A stretch of 64,000 nt of DNA from NCBI GenBank assembly GCA_900540805.1, contig UQHL01000008.1:1-64000 (forward strand). Reading direction: 5' to 3'. The position numbers were made by a program, and so were the translations under genes. The notes under the pieces were generated by a model. The model saw nothing but the letters and a program-made list of their open reading frames with translations. It was not told where the DNA came from and searched no databases. The DNA comes from an uncultured Eubacteriales bacterium (lineage in GTDB: Bacteria > Bacillota > Clostridia > Christensenellales > Borkfalkiaceae). Positions 17,662 through 26,509 of the stretch are shown in pieces. Each line of letters begins with the position of its first letter. The stretch's first letter is position 1.

Positions 17662-18777
17662 TTAAGCGTTCTGATATTCCGTCATCGTAAGCGCCGCGTC
17701 GGCATAGATTTTAATGCAGTCCACGGCGGGAGCTGCCGCATCGACCGTACCCGCGTCGCCCGCAGGGGTCTGCGAGTTATTTACGGTGAGTCTGACGACG
17801 TTTTTGCCTTCTTTAAGGCTGATATTGCCGATAAAGATTTCCTTAAAGCCGCCGCGGGGGCCGGGATCTGTAGATATCCCCGCACCCGAGCCGAGCGAGA
17901 AATCGTTGAATTTGAGCTTCGTGCCGTTTACTTCGATTTTATAGGTTGTCGAAGTCAATTCAATGTCCGCATACTCGCAGGAAGCGACCAGCCGAAGCGT
18001 CGCACCTTCTATCGCTTTATCGGAGTCGAGCTCAAACTGCAGATATGCTCCGCGATAGAAAAGCCCCGAAACATAAGAGCCGTTGCTCGCCGCCTTATCC
18101 GATTTTATCAACTTCGCGCCGTTTGCCGAGCCCGAATAATTGAAGCCGAGCTTCGCGCCCGCTTCGGTGGCAAGCCCCAATTCAAAGTCGTCGGTAAGCC
18201 CCGTAAGCTGCGTCTTTTCCGCTTCAAAAGTATAGATCTGCTGCCACTTCGCATAAAAATCCTGATTGCCCGTATATTTTTTCATCGAGCTGTAAGCGGC
18301 GGAACCGTCCTCGGTGTACCACCCGCCGAAATAGAAGCCCTCGCGCTGAGGCGTACCGGGATCGGCAATACGGGAATTGTTTCCGAATACTTTCGATGAA
18401 TATATTTCCGCGGGAGCGCCCGTATAATTCCAATAAAAGTTTGCGATTGACGTATCCGCCGAAGAAGCCCAGCTCGCATAAATCGTCGTGTCGGAGGTAA
18501 CGGTTTCCGTTTCGAAATCGTAAACGTTTTCAAGAGCCGCGTCTTTGCACCAGCCGCTGAATACGTAATCCGTTTTTGTAGGGTCGTCGGGCTTTACAGC
18601 TTTTCCGCCCTCTTCAACCTGCTGGGAAGCGGCCGCGCTGCCGCCGTTGGTTTCGAAATCGACCGTATATTTTTTGACGCTGTTTTTACCGCCGTCTCCG
18701 CACCCCGCCAGCGAGAGCGTCATCGCCGTAAGACAAAACGCCGCGAGGATTCCCGTCCATTTGGTGAATTTATTCAT
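17662..18777 (-). CDS. Lipoprotein with InlB-type repeats and CBM-like domain
   Basis: 371 residues. Lipobox LSLAGC follows a basic signal peptide. Two Flg_new/InlB-type repeats (about 36-105 and 125-180; VFSGWCKD, FYFGGWYTEDG) precede a C-terminal beta-sandwich (about 185-365) with the EAEKTQL start and NVVRLTVNN end typical of CBM6/CBM35-like carbohydrate-binding modules. It sits between two GH3 genes and probably binds the same glycan at the cell surface. AAGGAG precedes the ATG. Confidence 0.78.
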   Translation of the reverse strand: MNKFTKWTGILAAFCLTAMTLSLAGCGDGGKNSVKKYTVDFETNGGSAAASQQVEEGGKAVKPDDPTKTDYVFSGWCKDAALENVYDFETETVTSDTTIYASWASSADTSIANFYWNYTGAPAEIYSSKVFGNNSRIADPGTPQREGFYFGGWYTEDGSAAYSSMKKYTGNQDFYAKWQQIYTFEAEKTQLTGLTDDFELGLATEAGAKLGFNYSGSANGAKLIKSDKAASNGSYVSGLFYRGAYLQFELDSDKAIEGATLRLVASCEYADIELTSTTYKIEVNGTKLKFNDFSLGSGAGISTDPGPRGGFKEIFIGNISLKEGKNVVRLTVNNSQTPAGDAGTVDAAAPAVDCIKIYADAALTMTEYQNA

Positions 18778-18813
18778 AATAAAGCTCCTTTTCTATATCC
18801 CTGATACACATTC

Positions 18814-18841
18814 GGGGTATGCCGAGTGCTCGGCACACCCC
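18814..18841 (-). terminator. Intergenic hairpin between GH3 and the lipoprotein gene
   Basis: 12-bp stem with one mismatch (GGGGT-A-TGCCGA / TCGGCA-C-ACCCC) and a 4-nt loop. No T tract follows on either strand, so it may trim or protect the mRNA or partly attenuate rather than end transcription. Confidence 0.45.
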
Positions 18842-18875
18842 TGTCAGTGTTACCTATAAATTGTTTTACGACAAA

Positions 18876-21800
18876 TTAATCTTCTTTACGTTTCTTGAGC
18901 AGGCAAATCGTTCCGGCCGCCAAAACAAACGTCATCCCGACAATTCCGGCAACGCCTGTGACCGTGGAGCCGCAGCCGCCCTTTCCGTCTTTACCGTCCG
19001 TACCGTTTGTACCCGCAGCGCCTTGCGAGGGCTTACCCGTATCGACGCCGTTGACAAACCAATTGCCGTTTTCGCCGATATAGGGCACGTTCTCCGTCCA
19101 GGCGGGCGTCTGGCCGTCACCGGCAACTACGAAAGTAATCGTATAGTCAACCTTCGTCGTCTGGGTCGTCGAGCCGCCTTTATTTCCGCCGCCGAAATCG
19201 CCGAACGTCGTCATCTTGCCGCCGCCACCGCTGCTCGTCTTCGTGGCCGTCATCTCGACCACAACCGTATAGGTACCCGCTTCCGTGGGCGTGCCCTTAA
19301 GCGTGCCGTCTTTCTCAAGCGTAACACCCGCGGGAAGTTTACCGTCCTTTACCGCATACTCGACAGTTTTATAATTGGTGGTGTTAAATTCGGTAGAAAC
19401 GATCCTGTTCATAAATTCCTGGCCGACCTTCATCTCGTTGACCTTGTCGCCGTCGGCGTCTAATGCCAGCGCGGAATCGATTTTAAGGGAATATTGCGCC
19501 GTCTTGGTGATAAAGCCGTCGATGATATAGCTGACCGAGAAGGTAAAGTCACCTGCTTCCGTAGGCGTGCCGCTGATTTCGCCCGTAAGCGAATCGAGCT
19601 CGAGCCCTGCGGGAAGTTTTCCCGTCACAGAAGCTTTCGCCGTCGAATCCTTGTCGAGCAAGCTGTCGATGGCTACGCTTGCCTCATACTTGACGCCCTG
19701 CATACCCGCCGTCAAAGCTGTGCCCTGAACGGTCAGTTCGGAATAGCCGTTGCGCTGTCCCACCGTATCCGCGTGATTATAAAGTATGCTCTTTGCCGCC
19801 ATACGCACGCAATACCACTGCGTATAGCTTTCGATCTGGCCGGTTTTGCCGTCCACCATGACGGTCTTTTTCTCAGCGTTCCATTCGCCCGAAAGGTATT
19901 CGACGAAAGGCGTGGTGTAAAGCTCGAAAACGTTGCCCGCGCGGACCATCATATCGGGGTCGGTTCTTACCTTCCAACCGATGTAGCCGTCGGTGACAAA
20001 GCAAGCCTGCGTCCCCCACTGGTTTTGATAAAGCTCGGTGTTCAGGTTGTAGTTATTGGTGTTGGAAAGGCCGCCGATTCTGCCGTAGCCGACCATCGCG
20101 CCCTTGGAGCCGCCCTCCTGGAGAGCCATCTGGAAGGACTTGGTATAGGTTTCGCGCATGGACTGCTCGGTCGCCCAGGTAAAGAGGTTGCCGCGGTTGG
20201 ATTCCTGATCGTTCATGAAGCAGTGCTTCACGTAGCAGACAACGCCCTTCGACTGTACGCCGTTAATCACCGCCGCAGCCATATAGCCGCTGTGCAGGCT
20301 GTCCTGAGAGTAGTATTCGTTGTTACGGCCGGAGAAGGGCGAGCGGTGAATGTCGGCGCCCGGAGCATACCAACCCGTCTGGGTGCTCGTCGGGTCTTTC
20401 AAAAGACCAATGTTGCCCATAATTCTGCCCTGCTTTTCGGCAAGCTCTACGTTGAACGTGGAAGCGATGATATCTTCCGAACACCAGCAATGGCTGCTGT
20501 CCCAATTGTTGGGGCCGTCGGAATCCTCCGTTTTAATCTTGCCTACGGAGGCGATATCGACGGTGGAATATCCGCCGAATTCCACTACCGAGCAAAGCTC
20601 GTCGTAGGTGAGCTGGTTGAGGAAATCGTCCCATTTCTTATCATTGTACGCAACGCCGTTCATATCCTTGAACTTAATCGGGCTTTGAGCCGCCGAAGAA
20701 ACGTACATCGGGAAAAGAAGCTCCGTTCTGTTGTTCTGAACTTTATGGTTTGCGTCGTACGTACCCGTAGCCTGCGTCCAATTTGCAGGGATATCGGATT
20801 TTGACTTATACCAGGGGTCGGTGGTTTTGTCGCTTACATAGTTTTTCTGCGCGTCGTACTTCGCCGTCGTCGAGGTGCGATCGTAAAACGTCTTGCCGCC
20901 GTCGGCCGTGGGGTTACCGTTGCTGTCCACGCCCTTGTTGCTTACCGTGTAGTTGTCCCAAAACGCCCAGTTGGCAAGCACGCTCTCCTTAAACGTGAGG
21001 TCTTTCGTCGTCGGCGCTTTAGGGAACGTAGAGACAAGCTTCGCACGGGAAAGCACCGTCATTCCGCTCGTTCCGTCCGCCATCATATCCGCGGTACGCA
21101 CGTTTCCGTAGTTGAGATCATCTACCTTGACCGCGCTGCCCTTCGATACGTCGTTTTCGTCCGTGGTAAACAGATCTTTAAGCTCGTTGCCCGAGAAGTC
21201 GTCGATTTTGAGATCGGCCTTCGCGCTTAACGTAAACCGTTCCTCGTCGTAAGCGTCCGCCGTGCTCTCTACGTCAGTCGTATAGTCGTAGTGCGAATCT
21301 TCCATCAATCTTACGATATATTCGCCGCTGTCCAAAACATAGTGGCCTTTGGTGCCGTTGTCCGCATTCGAATCCCAGGAAGCCATATCCTGAACGTTAA
21401 ATTCGACCACGACGGTCTGCGATTTTCCGGGTTTAAGCGTATCGGTCTTTGCAAAACCGACCAAAGTCACTGCCGATTTTTCCAAACCGTTTTTGGAATA
21501 AGGCGCGGTAACATAAACCTGAACGGTCTTTTTGCCTTCGAAATTGCCGGTGTTTGTCACTTCCACGGGAACGTAGAGTTTATCCGCTTCAGCCTTATTG
21601 CCCTTTGACGAATTGAATTTGGAGGGGGCAACCTCGGCTCCGAGAGCCGACTTGCAAGCCTTGTCCGTAAACAATCCCTTGGCATTAAAGCTGAACGTCG
21701 TGTAAGAAAGTCCGTAGCCGTACTGATAGGTTACGTTATCATTCCACCAGGCGGTGGCCTGTTCGATCGCTCCGGCGGTGTTCTTCTCGGCCACTTCCGC

Positions 21801-23003
21801 AAGGTTGCCGTCAGTATAAGTAAGGTTGCCTAAGGCAATTTCGGTATATACCGTTTCGTAATATTTATAGCCGAGGTAAATTCCCTCTTCGTAATCTACG
21901 CCGTAGTAGCCTTCGCTGCCCTCGTAGGCGGTGGAAGTTCCCGCGGTGCCCGTCTTTGTGCCGTCGGCGTGCTTATAAGCGGTGGAACCCGCCGCGTCGT
22001 TATAGCCCGCGGTCTGATTATTGTTGCCGAAGTTGTACCAGGTGGGATCCGCGGTGAAGTCCGTCATCCATTCATCGACAAGCCCGCCCGAAGGGGAAAC
22101 TTTACCGATGAGTATGTCCGCAAGCCCGTCAAGTCCGCCTACGCCGGGACGGCCGATATGTATGATCCCGTCGATTTCATCGTCGTTCTTTAAGTCGGCG
22201 ATTTCCATGGGGTTGGAAGTATTGGTTATAACAACCACCTTTTCAAACTGTGACTTCACCTGTTTGATAAGCTCTTCCTCGCTGTCGGTAAGCATGAGGG
22301 AATGCTTGTAGTATTCCTCCTCGGCGGCGGCAGCAGCTACGGGGCCTTCGCCCTGTCCCTGATCGCCACCTTGTCCGCCCGATTCGGTTTTCTTCAAAAG
22401 CGCCTTATGATTGTCTTCCGAAGCTTTTACCGTTTCGGAGGTTACGCGCGAGGCGTCGCTGCCCTCGCCGCCCTCTCTCGAAAGAACGATAAACGCTACG
22501 TCCTTATAAAGGCTGAAGGAGTTTCTTACCTGTCCGTTAAACGTCGTGTCCTCATGTCCAAGCTCCGAGGTGTCGTTGGCGTAATAGTTTTTCAAGGTAG
22601 GATTTACCTTGAAGCCCGCCGATTCAAGCGCCGCCGCTACGGTAGTATCGCTACTCGAAGAACTGCCGCTGAACGCACCCGAACTATCGGAAGCGCCGAT
22701 CAGATTGTCCGAAGTTACGCCAAATACGCTCACCCATTCCTTGCCGCTGAGCGGAAGCGCGTTGTCCTTGTTCTTCAAAAGAACGTCGCCCTCCTGCGCG
22801 AGTTCGCGCGTCAGCTCCTCCGCGGCTTTCTTTGCGTCTTTCAGCGAATCATAGTCGGTGTAATACTTTCCGGCGTAGGATTGCGAAGCCGCAGCGGCGA
22901 GAGCGTTCAACGACGTCCCTAAAGACGTTGCCCCGACAGCCAATACCATCGACAATGCAATGAGCGAGCCGATTTTTTTAGCCGTCTTTTTCTGTTTAGC
23001 CAT
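18876..23003 (-). CDS. Large surface GH3 glycosidase with Ig-like domains and C-terminal anchor
   Basis: 1375 residues. Signal peptide (to about residue 38), GH3 C-domain (DVLLKNKDNALPLSG), fibronectin-III-like domain, GH3 N-domain barrel with likely nucleophile Asp in ACFVTDGYIGW, then two putative-Ig (He_PIG) domains (LPAGLELDSLTGEISGTP and LPAGVTLEKDGTLKGTP), a short collagen-like stretch (GTNGTDGKDGK), the sequence GGCGSTVTG, a TM helix and KKRKED. No LPXTG is present. Inverted domain order as in the smaller GH3. The start MAKQKKTAKK follows GAGGAGG. LytTR-like sites lie upstream. Confidence 0.9.
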   Translation of the reverse strand: MAKQKKTAKKIGSLIALSMVLAVGATSLGTSLNALAAAASQSYAGKYYTDYDSLKDAKKAAEELTRELAQEGDVLLKNKDNALPLSGKEWVSVFGVTSDNLIGASDSSGAFSGSSSSSDTTVAAALESAGFKVNPTLKNYYANDTSELGHEDTTFNGQVRNSFSLYKDVAFIVLSREGGEGSDASRVTSETVKASEDNHKALLKKTESGGQGGDQGQGEGPVAAAAAEEEYYKHSLMLTDSEEELIKQVKSQFEKVVVITNTSNPMEIADLKNDDEIDGIIHIGRPGVGGLDGLADILIGKVSPSGGLVDEWMTDFTADPTWYNFGNNNQTAGYNDAAGSTAYKHADGTKTGTAGTSTAYEGSEGYYGVDYEEGIYLGYKYYETVYTEIALGNLTYTDGNLAEVAEKNTAGAIEQATAWWNDNVTYQYGYGLSYTTFSFNAKGLFTDKACKSALGAEVAPSKFNSSKGNKAEADKLYVPVEVTNTGNFEGKKTVQVYVTAPYSKNGLEKSAVTLVGFAKTDTLKPGKSQTVVVEFNVQDMASWDSNADNGTKGHYVLDSGEYIVRLMEDSHYDYTTDVESTADAYDEERFTLSAKADLKIDDFSGNELKDLFTTDENDVSKGSAVKVDDLNYGNVRTADMMADGTSGMTVLSRAKLVSTFPKAPTTKDLTFKESVLANWAFWDNYTVSNKGVDSNGNPTADGGKTFYDRTSTTAKYDAQKNYVSDKTTDPWYKSKSDIPANWTQATGTYDANHKVQNNRTELLFPMYVSSAAQSPIKFKDMNGVAYNDKKWDDFLNQLTYDELCSVVEFGGYSTVDIASVGKIKTEDSDGPNNWDSSHCWCSEDIIASTFNVELAEKQGRIMGNIGLLKDPTSTQTGWYAPGADIHRSPFSGRNNEYYSQDSLHSGYMAAAVINGVQSKGVVCYVKHCFMNDQESNRGNLFTWATEQSMRETYTKSFQMALQEGGSKGAMVGYGRIGGLSNTNNYNLNTELYQNQWGTQACFVTDGYIGWKVRTDPDMMVRAGNVFELYTTPFVEYLSGEWNAEKKTVMVDGKTGQIESYTQWYCVRMAAKSILYNHADTVGQRNGYSELTVQGTALTAGMQGVKYEASVAIDSLLDKDSTAKASVTGKLPAGLELDSLTGEISGTPTEAGDFTFSVSYIIDGFITKTAQYSLKIDSALALDADGDKVNEMKVGQEFMNRIVSTEFNTTNYKTVEYAVKDGKLPAGVTLEKDGTLKGTPTEAGTYTVVVEMTATKTSSGGGGKMTTFGDFGGGNKGGSTTQTTKVDYTITFVVAGDGQTPAWTENVPYIGENGNWFVNGVDTGKPSQGAAGTNGTDGKDGKGGCGSTVTGVAGIVGMTFVLAAGTICLLKKRKED

Positions 23004-23028
23004 AAATTTCCTCCTCTTACTTTTTGTT

Positions 23029-23054
23029 ATTTGCAATCCGTAAGTTTTGCAAAT
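23029..23054 (-). promoter_or_regulatory. Inverted repeat in the GH3 5' untranslated region
   Basis: Perfect 8-bp ATTTGCAA/TTGCAAAT with a 10-base spacer, between the -10 box and the ribosome binding site. It could be an operator or an mRNA hairpin. The half-site ATTTGCA recurs upstream of the sensor kinase gene. Confidence 0.45.
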
Positions 23055-23068
23055 ACTTTACGAGTAAG

Positions 23069-23098
23069 ATTATAATACGCGGCGACAGAAAATTTCAA
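23069..23098 (-). promoter_or_regulatory. Promoter of the large GH3 gene
   Basis: Minus-strand TTGAAA, 18 bp, TATAAT. Transcription would start about 60 bases before the ATG. Confidence 0.7.
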
Positions 23099-23150
23099 GA
23101 GCAATTAAATAATCGGCGGCAAATCGCCTATGTTCTGCGCCCAAGGATTG

Positions 23151-23180
23151 CAAACTGCACGATTTCGCGTACAAACTGCA
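23151..23180 (-). promoter_or_regulatory. Candidate LytTR-type direct repeat upstream of GH3
   Basis: CAAACTGCA occurs twice, at 23151 and 23172, exactly 21 bp apart. Read on the minus strand each gives CAGTTTGY, close to the known LytTR half-site with central GTT-N-R-Y. Two helical turns is the usual spacing for this family. The sites lie upstream of the GH3 -35 box. A weaker third copy (GACTGC) starts at 23192. Confidence 0.5.
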
Positions 23181-23272
23181 ATCCTGAAACAGACTGCAAA
23201 AAAACGGATACCTACCTTTCGGTAAATATCCGTTATCCATTGAAAGCTAAAAAAGTTCAGCCTGCGGCTCGA

Positions 23273-24034
23273 TTATTCGTCGTCAAATAAAACCGCTCCT
23301 ATTTTTCGTAAATAGCTCAAATATATCGCCTTTAATTCCTGCACCTTTTCACGGCTGATGCTGATCGAAATTCCGCCTTTATAATTGAGTAAAATATCCG
23401 TCCGTTCTATTCGCTGAACATATTTCAAATTTACGAGATAGCCCTGATACACGCGGACAATATCATATTTTTCCAGCTTGCATTCCAACTCCCTCATCGT
23501 CATGTGGATCTCGATCTGTTCTCCGTCCGCCATATATACGTACTGCTTATAGCGAAAGCTCTCGATATAGACGATATCCGAAACGCACACTCTTCTGATA
23601 ACGGAATTATTCGTCGTCTTTAATCCCACACAACTGGCATTGGTAACGCGCGTATTGATATAGGAACGCAGCGTATCCTTCAAGTCGTGAGTAAAATTGT
23701 TTTTTCGGATAAACCCGAACGGCCGAACGGGAAACGTTTCAAAAACCTTATCCTCCCGGTTGGACACAAAAATAATATCTACCATGTTTTCATTTTTTCG
23801 AAGCGCTTTCGCAAGCTCCACCCCGTCGATTTTAGGCATATCTATGTCTAAAAACAATGCGTCGTAAACACGCTCCCCGTGCTTTATGTTATTATATAAG
23901 GACATGGGCGAAACATATTTATCGCACGAAACCGAAATTCCGCACGACGTTAAAATCTTACTTATTTTTGTGCAAATCGCTTCGCAAACGATTTCATCAT
24001 CGTCGCAAACGGCAAAATTAAGCTCTTTGTTCAT
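23273..24034 (-). CDS. LytTR-family response regulator
   Basis: 253 residues. Receiver (1-125) with D11/D12 pocket and phosphoacceptor D63 (FLDIDMPKIDG), then a LytTR DNA-binding domain (about 145-250; VSDIVYIESFRYKQYVY, YQGYLVNLKYV). It overlaps its kinase gene by 17 bp and has GGAGG before the ATG. Such regulators bind direct repeats about 21 bp apart; two such repeats sit in the gap before the large GH3 gene, which is its probable target. Confidence 0.92.
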   Translation of the reverse strand: MNKELNFAVCDDDEIVCEAICTKISKILTSCGISVSCDKYVSPMSLYNNIKHGERVYDALFLDIDMPKIDGVELAKALRKNENMVDIIFVSNREDKVFETFPVRPFGFIRKNNFTHDLKDTLRSYINTRVTNASCVGLKTTNNSVIRRVCVSDIVYIESFRYKQYVYMADGEQIEIHMTMRELECKLEKYDIVRVYQGYLVNLKYVQRIERTDILLNYKGGISISISREKVQELKAIYLSYLRKIGAVLFDDE

Positions 24035-25382
24035 TTACTGCCTCCTGCGGCTTCATCTCCAACATTACTTCGGCAACAAACTCGTTTTCCACGATCATAT
24101 AATGGACATAACCGTTATACTTTTCCACGATCCGCTTGACGATCTTATGCCCGTAGCCGTGGTTTACCGCGTCGTCCTTTGCCGTATTCATTTTCAACAA
24201 GCTTTCCCTGTCCGCATCGTCGCGGATTTCGTTTTGTACGCTGATATATAAATAATCCATGCGTTTGCCGATTTTCAGATCGATGAGATAATCACGGCTC
24301 TCCGTGCGCAAAATCCCTTCGATGGCATTATCCAACAGGTTTACCAATACGCGGCATAAATCGCTTGAATCAAACGGCAAATTCTGAGGAACATTGAGCT
24401 TTGAAACGAGCGATATTCCGTAGGAATTTGCCTTTAAGATCTCCATATTGATGATCGAATTGACAAGTTGATTGCCGCAATTGATAAAACCGCCGAAAGT
24501 AGCCTGCGTATAGCTTTTTTCCATGGAGGAAAAATATTCTTTCAAGTCGTCGTATCTTTCTTCCGCAAGCATAATTTCCATAACTTTATGCTGATTTTTC
24601 ATATCATGCCGCAAGGAACGCATTTCTTCTATCGCTTGCTCGGAAATAATAAGCATTTGCTTATCCGCTTCAAGCAATTTGTTTTGCACCTCTAAAATCG
24701 TTTTTTCTTTCCGTACCTTACAGTGATAGTAAATCATTAAATAGCTCGTTACGGAGATAATAAAAATCCCCGCAAGCTCTATGCAGTAATATGGCTCGAA
24801 CATCATTCCGACCGACATCTTTATCACGGTTTTGCCGATAATCAGCGCCGTCGAAACAATTGTCGTTACCATGAGCAATATCACCGAAATCACCGGGATA
24901 TCGCTGTATCTCTTCAAGGTATATTTATGTACGACAAACGCGAAACTTACCATCAGTAAATCGGATAAATAGCATATCCAATCCCACGATCTGCCGCGAT
25001 AGACGCTACCCAGATAACCGCCCAATTCGTGGCCGAATTCGGCGGTTGTGATCGCCGTTATAAATATAGTTGCTCCGATAATGAAACGGCTTGTGACGTA
25101 AGTGCGGTCGAAAATACCCAGATATAAAAATATTGTCAAAAGCCAGGCTATTTGGAAGTGAATTCCCGCAACGGCCCGCCAAACGAGCGATAACGCAAAA
25201 AGCAACCAGTTAAGCAGCGTCCCAACCAAAAACGTTCCGCATATGTAAGCGATCCCTATGGCTATATTTTTCGGCTCCTTTTTCCAATCGTAAAAAATCC
25301 AAACGATGGAAAAGGAAACCGATAAAAGCTGCAATATAAAAACCTTATCATATACGATCTTAAAAAAATCGAATATTTGCAT
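24018..25382 (-). CDS. GHKL sensor histidine kinase (AgrC/LytTR partner type)
   Basis: 454 residues. Six or so TM helices (1-220), a coiled-coil linker (EVQNKLLEADKQML), dimerisation box with likely phosphoacceptor H259 (SLRHDMKNQHK), and a GHKL ATPase domain with LVNLLDNAIEG and a G box NHGYGHKIV. Sensor topology resembles peptide- or envelope-sensing kinases. Two palindromes sit directly upstream. No pheromone gene was seen beside it. Confidence 0.9.
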   Translation of the reverse strand: MQIFDFFKIVYDKVFILQLLSVSFSIVWIFYDWKKEPKNIAIGIAYICGTFLVGTLLNWLLFALSLVWRAVAGIHFQIAWLLTIFLYLGIFDRTYVTSRFIIGATIFITAITTAEFGHELGGYLGSVYRGRSWDWICYLSDLLMVSFAFVVHKYTLKRYSDIPVISVILLMVTTIVSTALIIGKTVIKMSVGMMFEPYYCIELAGIFIISVTSYLMIYYHCKVRKEKTILEVQNKLLEADKQMLIISEQAIEEMRSLRHDMKNQHKVMEIMLAEERYDDLKEYFSSMEKSYTQATFGGFINCGNQLVNSIINMEILKANSYGISLVSKLNVPQNLPFDSSDLCRVLVNLLDNAIEGILRTESRDYLIDLKIGKRMDYLYISVQNEIRDDADRESLLKMNTAKDDAVNHGYGHKIVKRIVEKYNGYVHYMIVENEFVAEVMLEMKPQEAVNEQRA

Positions 25383-25415
25383 ACGTGTTCCCCCGAAACA
25401 TATAAGATTTTTTTT

Positions 25416-25468
25416 ATTTGCACATTAGTTATGAATGTGCAAATAACCGAGGGACGTCCCTCGGTTAT
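25416..25468. promoter_or_regulatory. Two abutting palindromes upstream of the sensor kinase
   Basis: First: 11-bp arms ATTTGCACATT/AATGTGCAAAT with a 7-base spacer (25416-25444). Second: a perfect 26-bp palindrome with half ATAACCGAGGGAC (25443-25468). They share two bases. The second lacks a loop and a clear T tract, so an operator is as likely as a terminator. They lie 34-86 bases before the kinase ATG. Confidence 0.5.
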
Positions 25469-25754
25469 CTTCTCACTTCGAGTTTAACATATTTTAATAC
25501 AAAAAACAACTCAACTTTGACAAATCGCAAATTTTTTTTTACAAAACGAAAGTTTTTTATACTGCGGCTATCCGTAAAGACGGAATGGAATTTTTAACAA
25601 ACACCGTATATTGTGTAGTAAACAGAAATTTTTACAAAGTTATTTTGACGGTTAGAAAATCAACGGAGAAGCGATATTTTTCCAGTCGCTTAAACCTGCT
25701 TTTGCCTATTTATTTTTCTATTACTATAAACGATTTTACAGGCATATCTCATAC
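25469..25754. other. AT-rich gap without a gene
   Basis: No reading frame with a ribosome binding site was seen on either strand. It probably holds the kinase promoter; I found no -35/-10 pair I would defend. Confidence 0.5.
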
Positions 25755-26444
25755 TTAAAAAAACGCGGAAAACCATCGAAAGGCCAAATCGAAATGGTGT
25801 CCCTCCCGCAGCAGGTAACCCATATTGAAAGAAAAATCGGCGACAACGGCGATCCATAAAACAATATTTGCGATCGCCGCGGCCCGCCCGGGAATACGCG
25901 AAAGCGCCCGATACAGCGGCATAAAAAACGTTGACATGGCCAGCGTAATCAGCGCGCCCCAAATGAAAAAAAACTGAGGGCAAATATAGCCCTTAAAATT
26001 ATGGGGAAAACGATAATAATTCCATAACCGGACGCCGAGCGAATCGAAAAGCAGACCGAATACAAGCTCGAAAAGCGTTGCGATCGCCGCAGACAAAAGA
26101 AAATAGAGAAAATATCGAAGAAAAATTTTTCCTGCTTTACGGAGGCGGGTTTTTTCTATGACGTTTGCCAAAACGCCTTCTCTCGGCGTTCCTAAAATCA
26201 GAAAGATCAGACACAGAGGCGTACCGTAAATAACGCAAAACGGCAAAGTGAGAAAGCCTCTGTCACTGAAATATTTGAAACCCGAAGAACAGGTAACTAC
26301 TTCCAGACACCAGCCCAAAAAGGAAATCGTAAAAAACATCAGCGATACCGCCGATAGTTTTCCCCATCCTTTGGGAGCGTCCCATTGGCGTTTTGCCGAA
26401 TTGTTTTCTACCGCTTGAAGATTTTCCGCACCGCTTTCTTTCAT
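25755..26444 (-). CDS. CmpB-type putative ABC transporter membrane protein
   Basis: 229 residues, five or six TM helices. The pattern FTISFLGWCLEVV near residue 38 and the later WNYYRFPHNFKGYICPQFFFIWG match the 'putative ABC-transporter type IV' family common in Firmicutes. Despite the name no transport role has been shown for the family. GGGGGAG precedes the ATG. Isolated gene. Confidence 0.8.
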   Translation of the reverse strand: MKESGAENLQAVENNSAKRQWDAPKGWGKLSAVSLMFFTISFLGWCLEVVTCSSGFKYFSDRGFLTLPFCVIYGTPLCLIFLILGTPREGVLANVIEKTRLRKAGKIFLRYFLYFLLSAAIATLFELVFGLLFDSLGVRLWNYYRFPHNFKGYICPQFFFIWGALITLAMSTFFMPLYRALSRIPGRAAAIANIVLWIAVVADFSFNMGYLLREGHHFDLAFRWFSAFF

Positions 26445-26509
26445 ATCTCCCCCTACTCAATTCAATTTCTGCAATTTAAGGGAGTTTTATGTACGGATTT
26501 ATGATAAAA

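Noticed and set aside
18781..18850. Hairpin between GH3 and lipoprotein as a riboswitch
   Set aside because: Simple single stem with no conserved junction; listed only as a hairpin.
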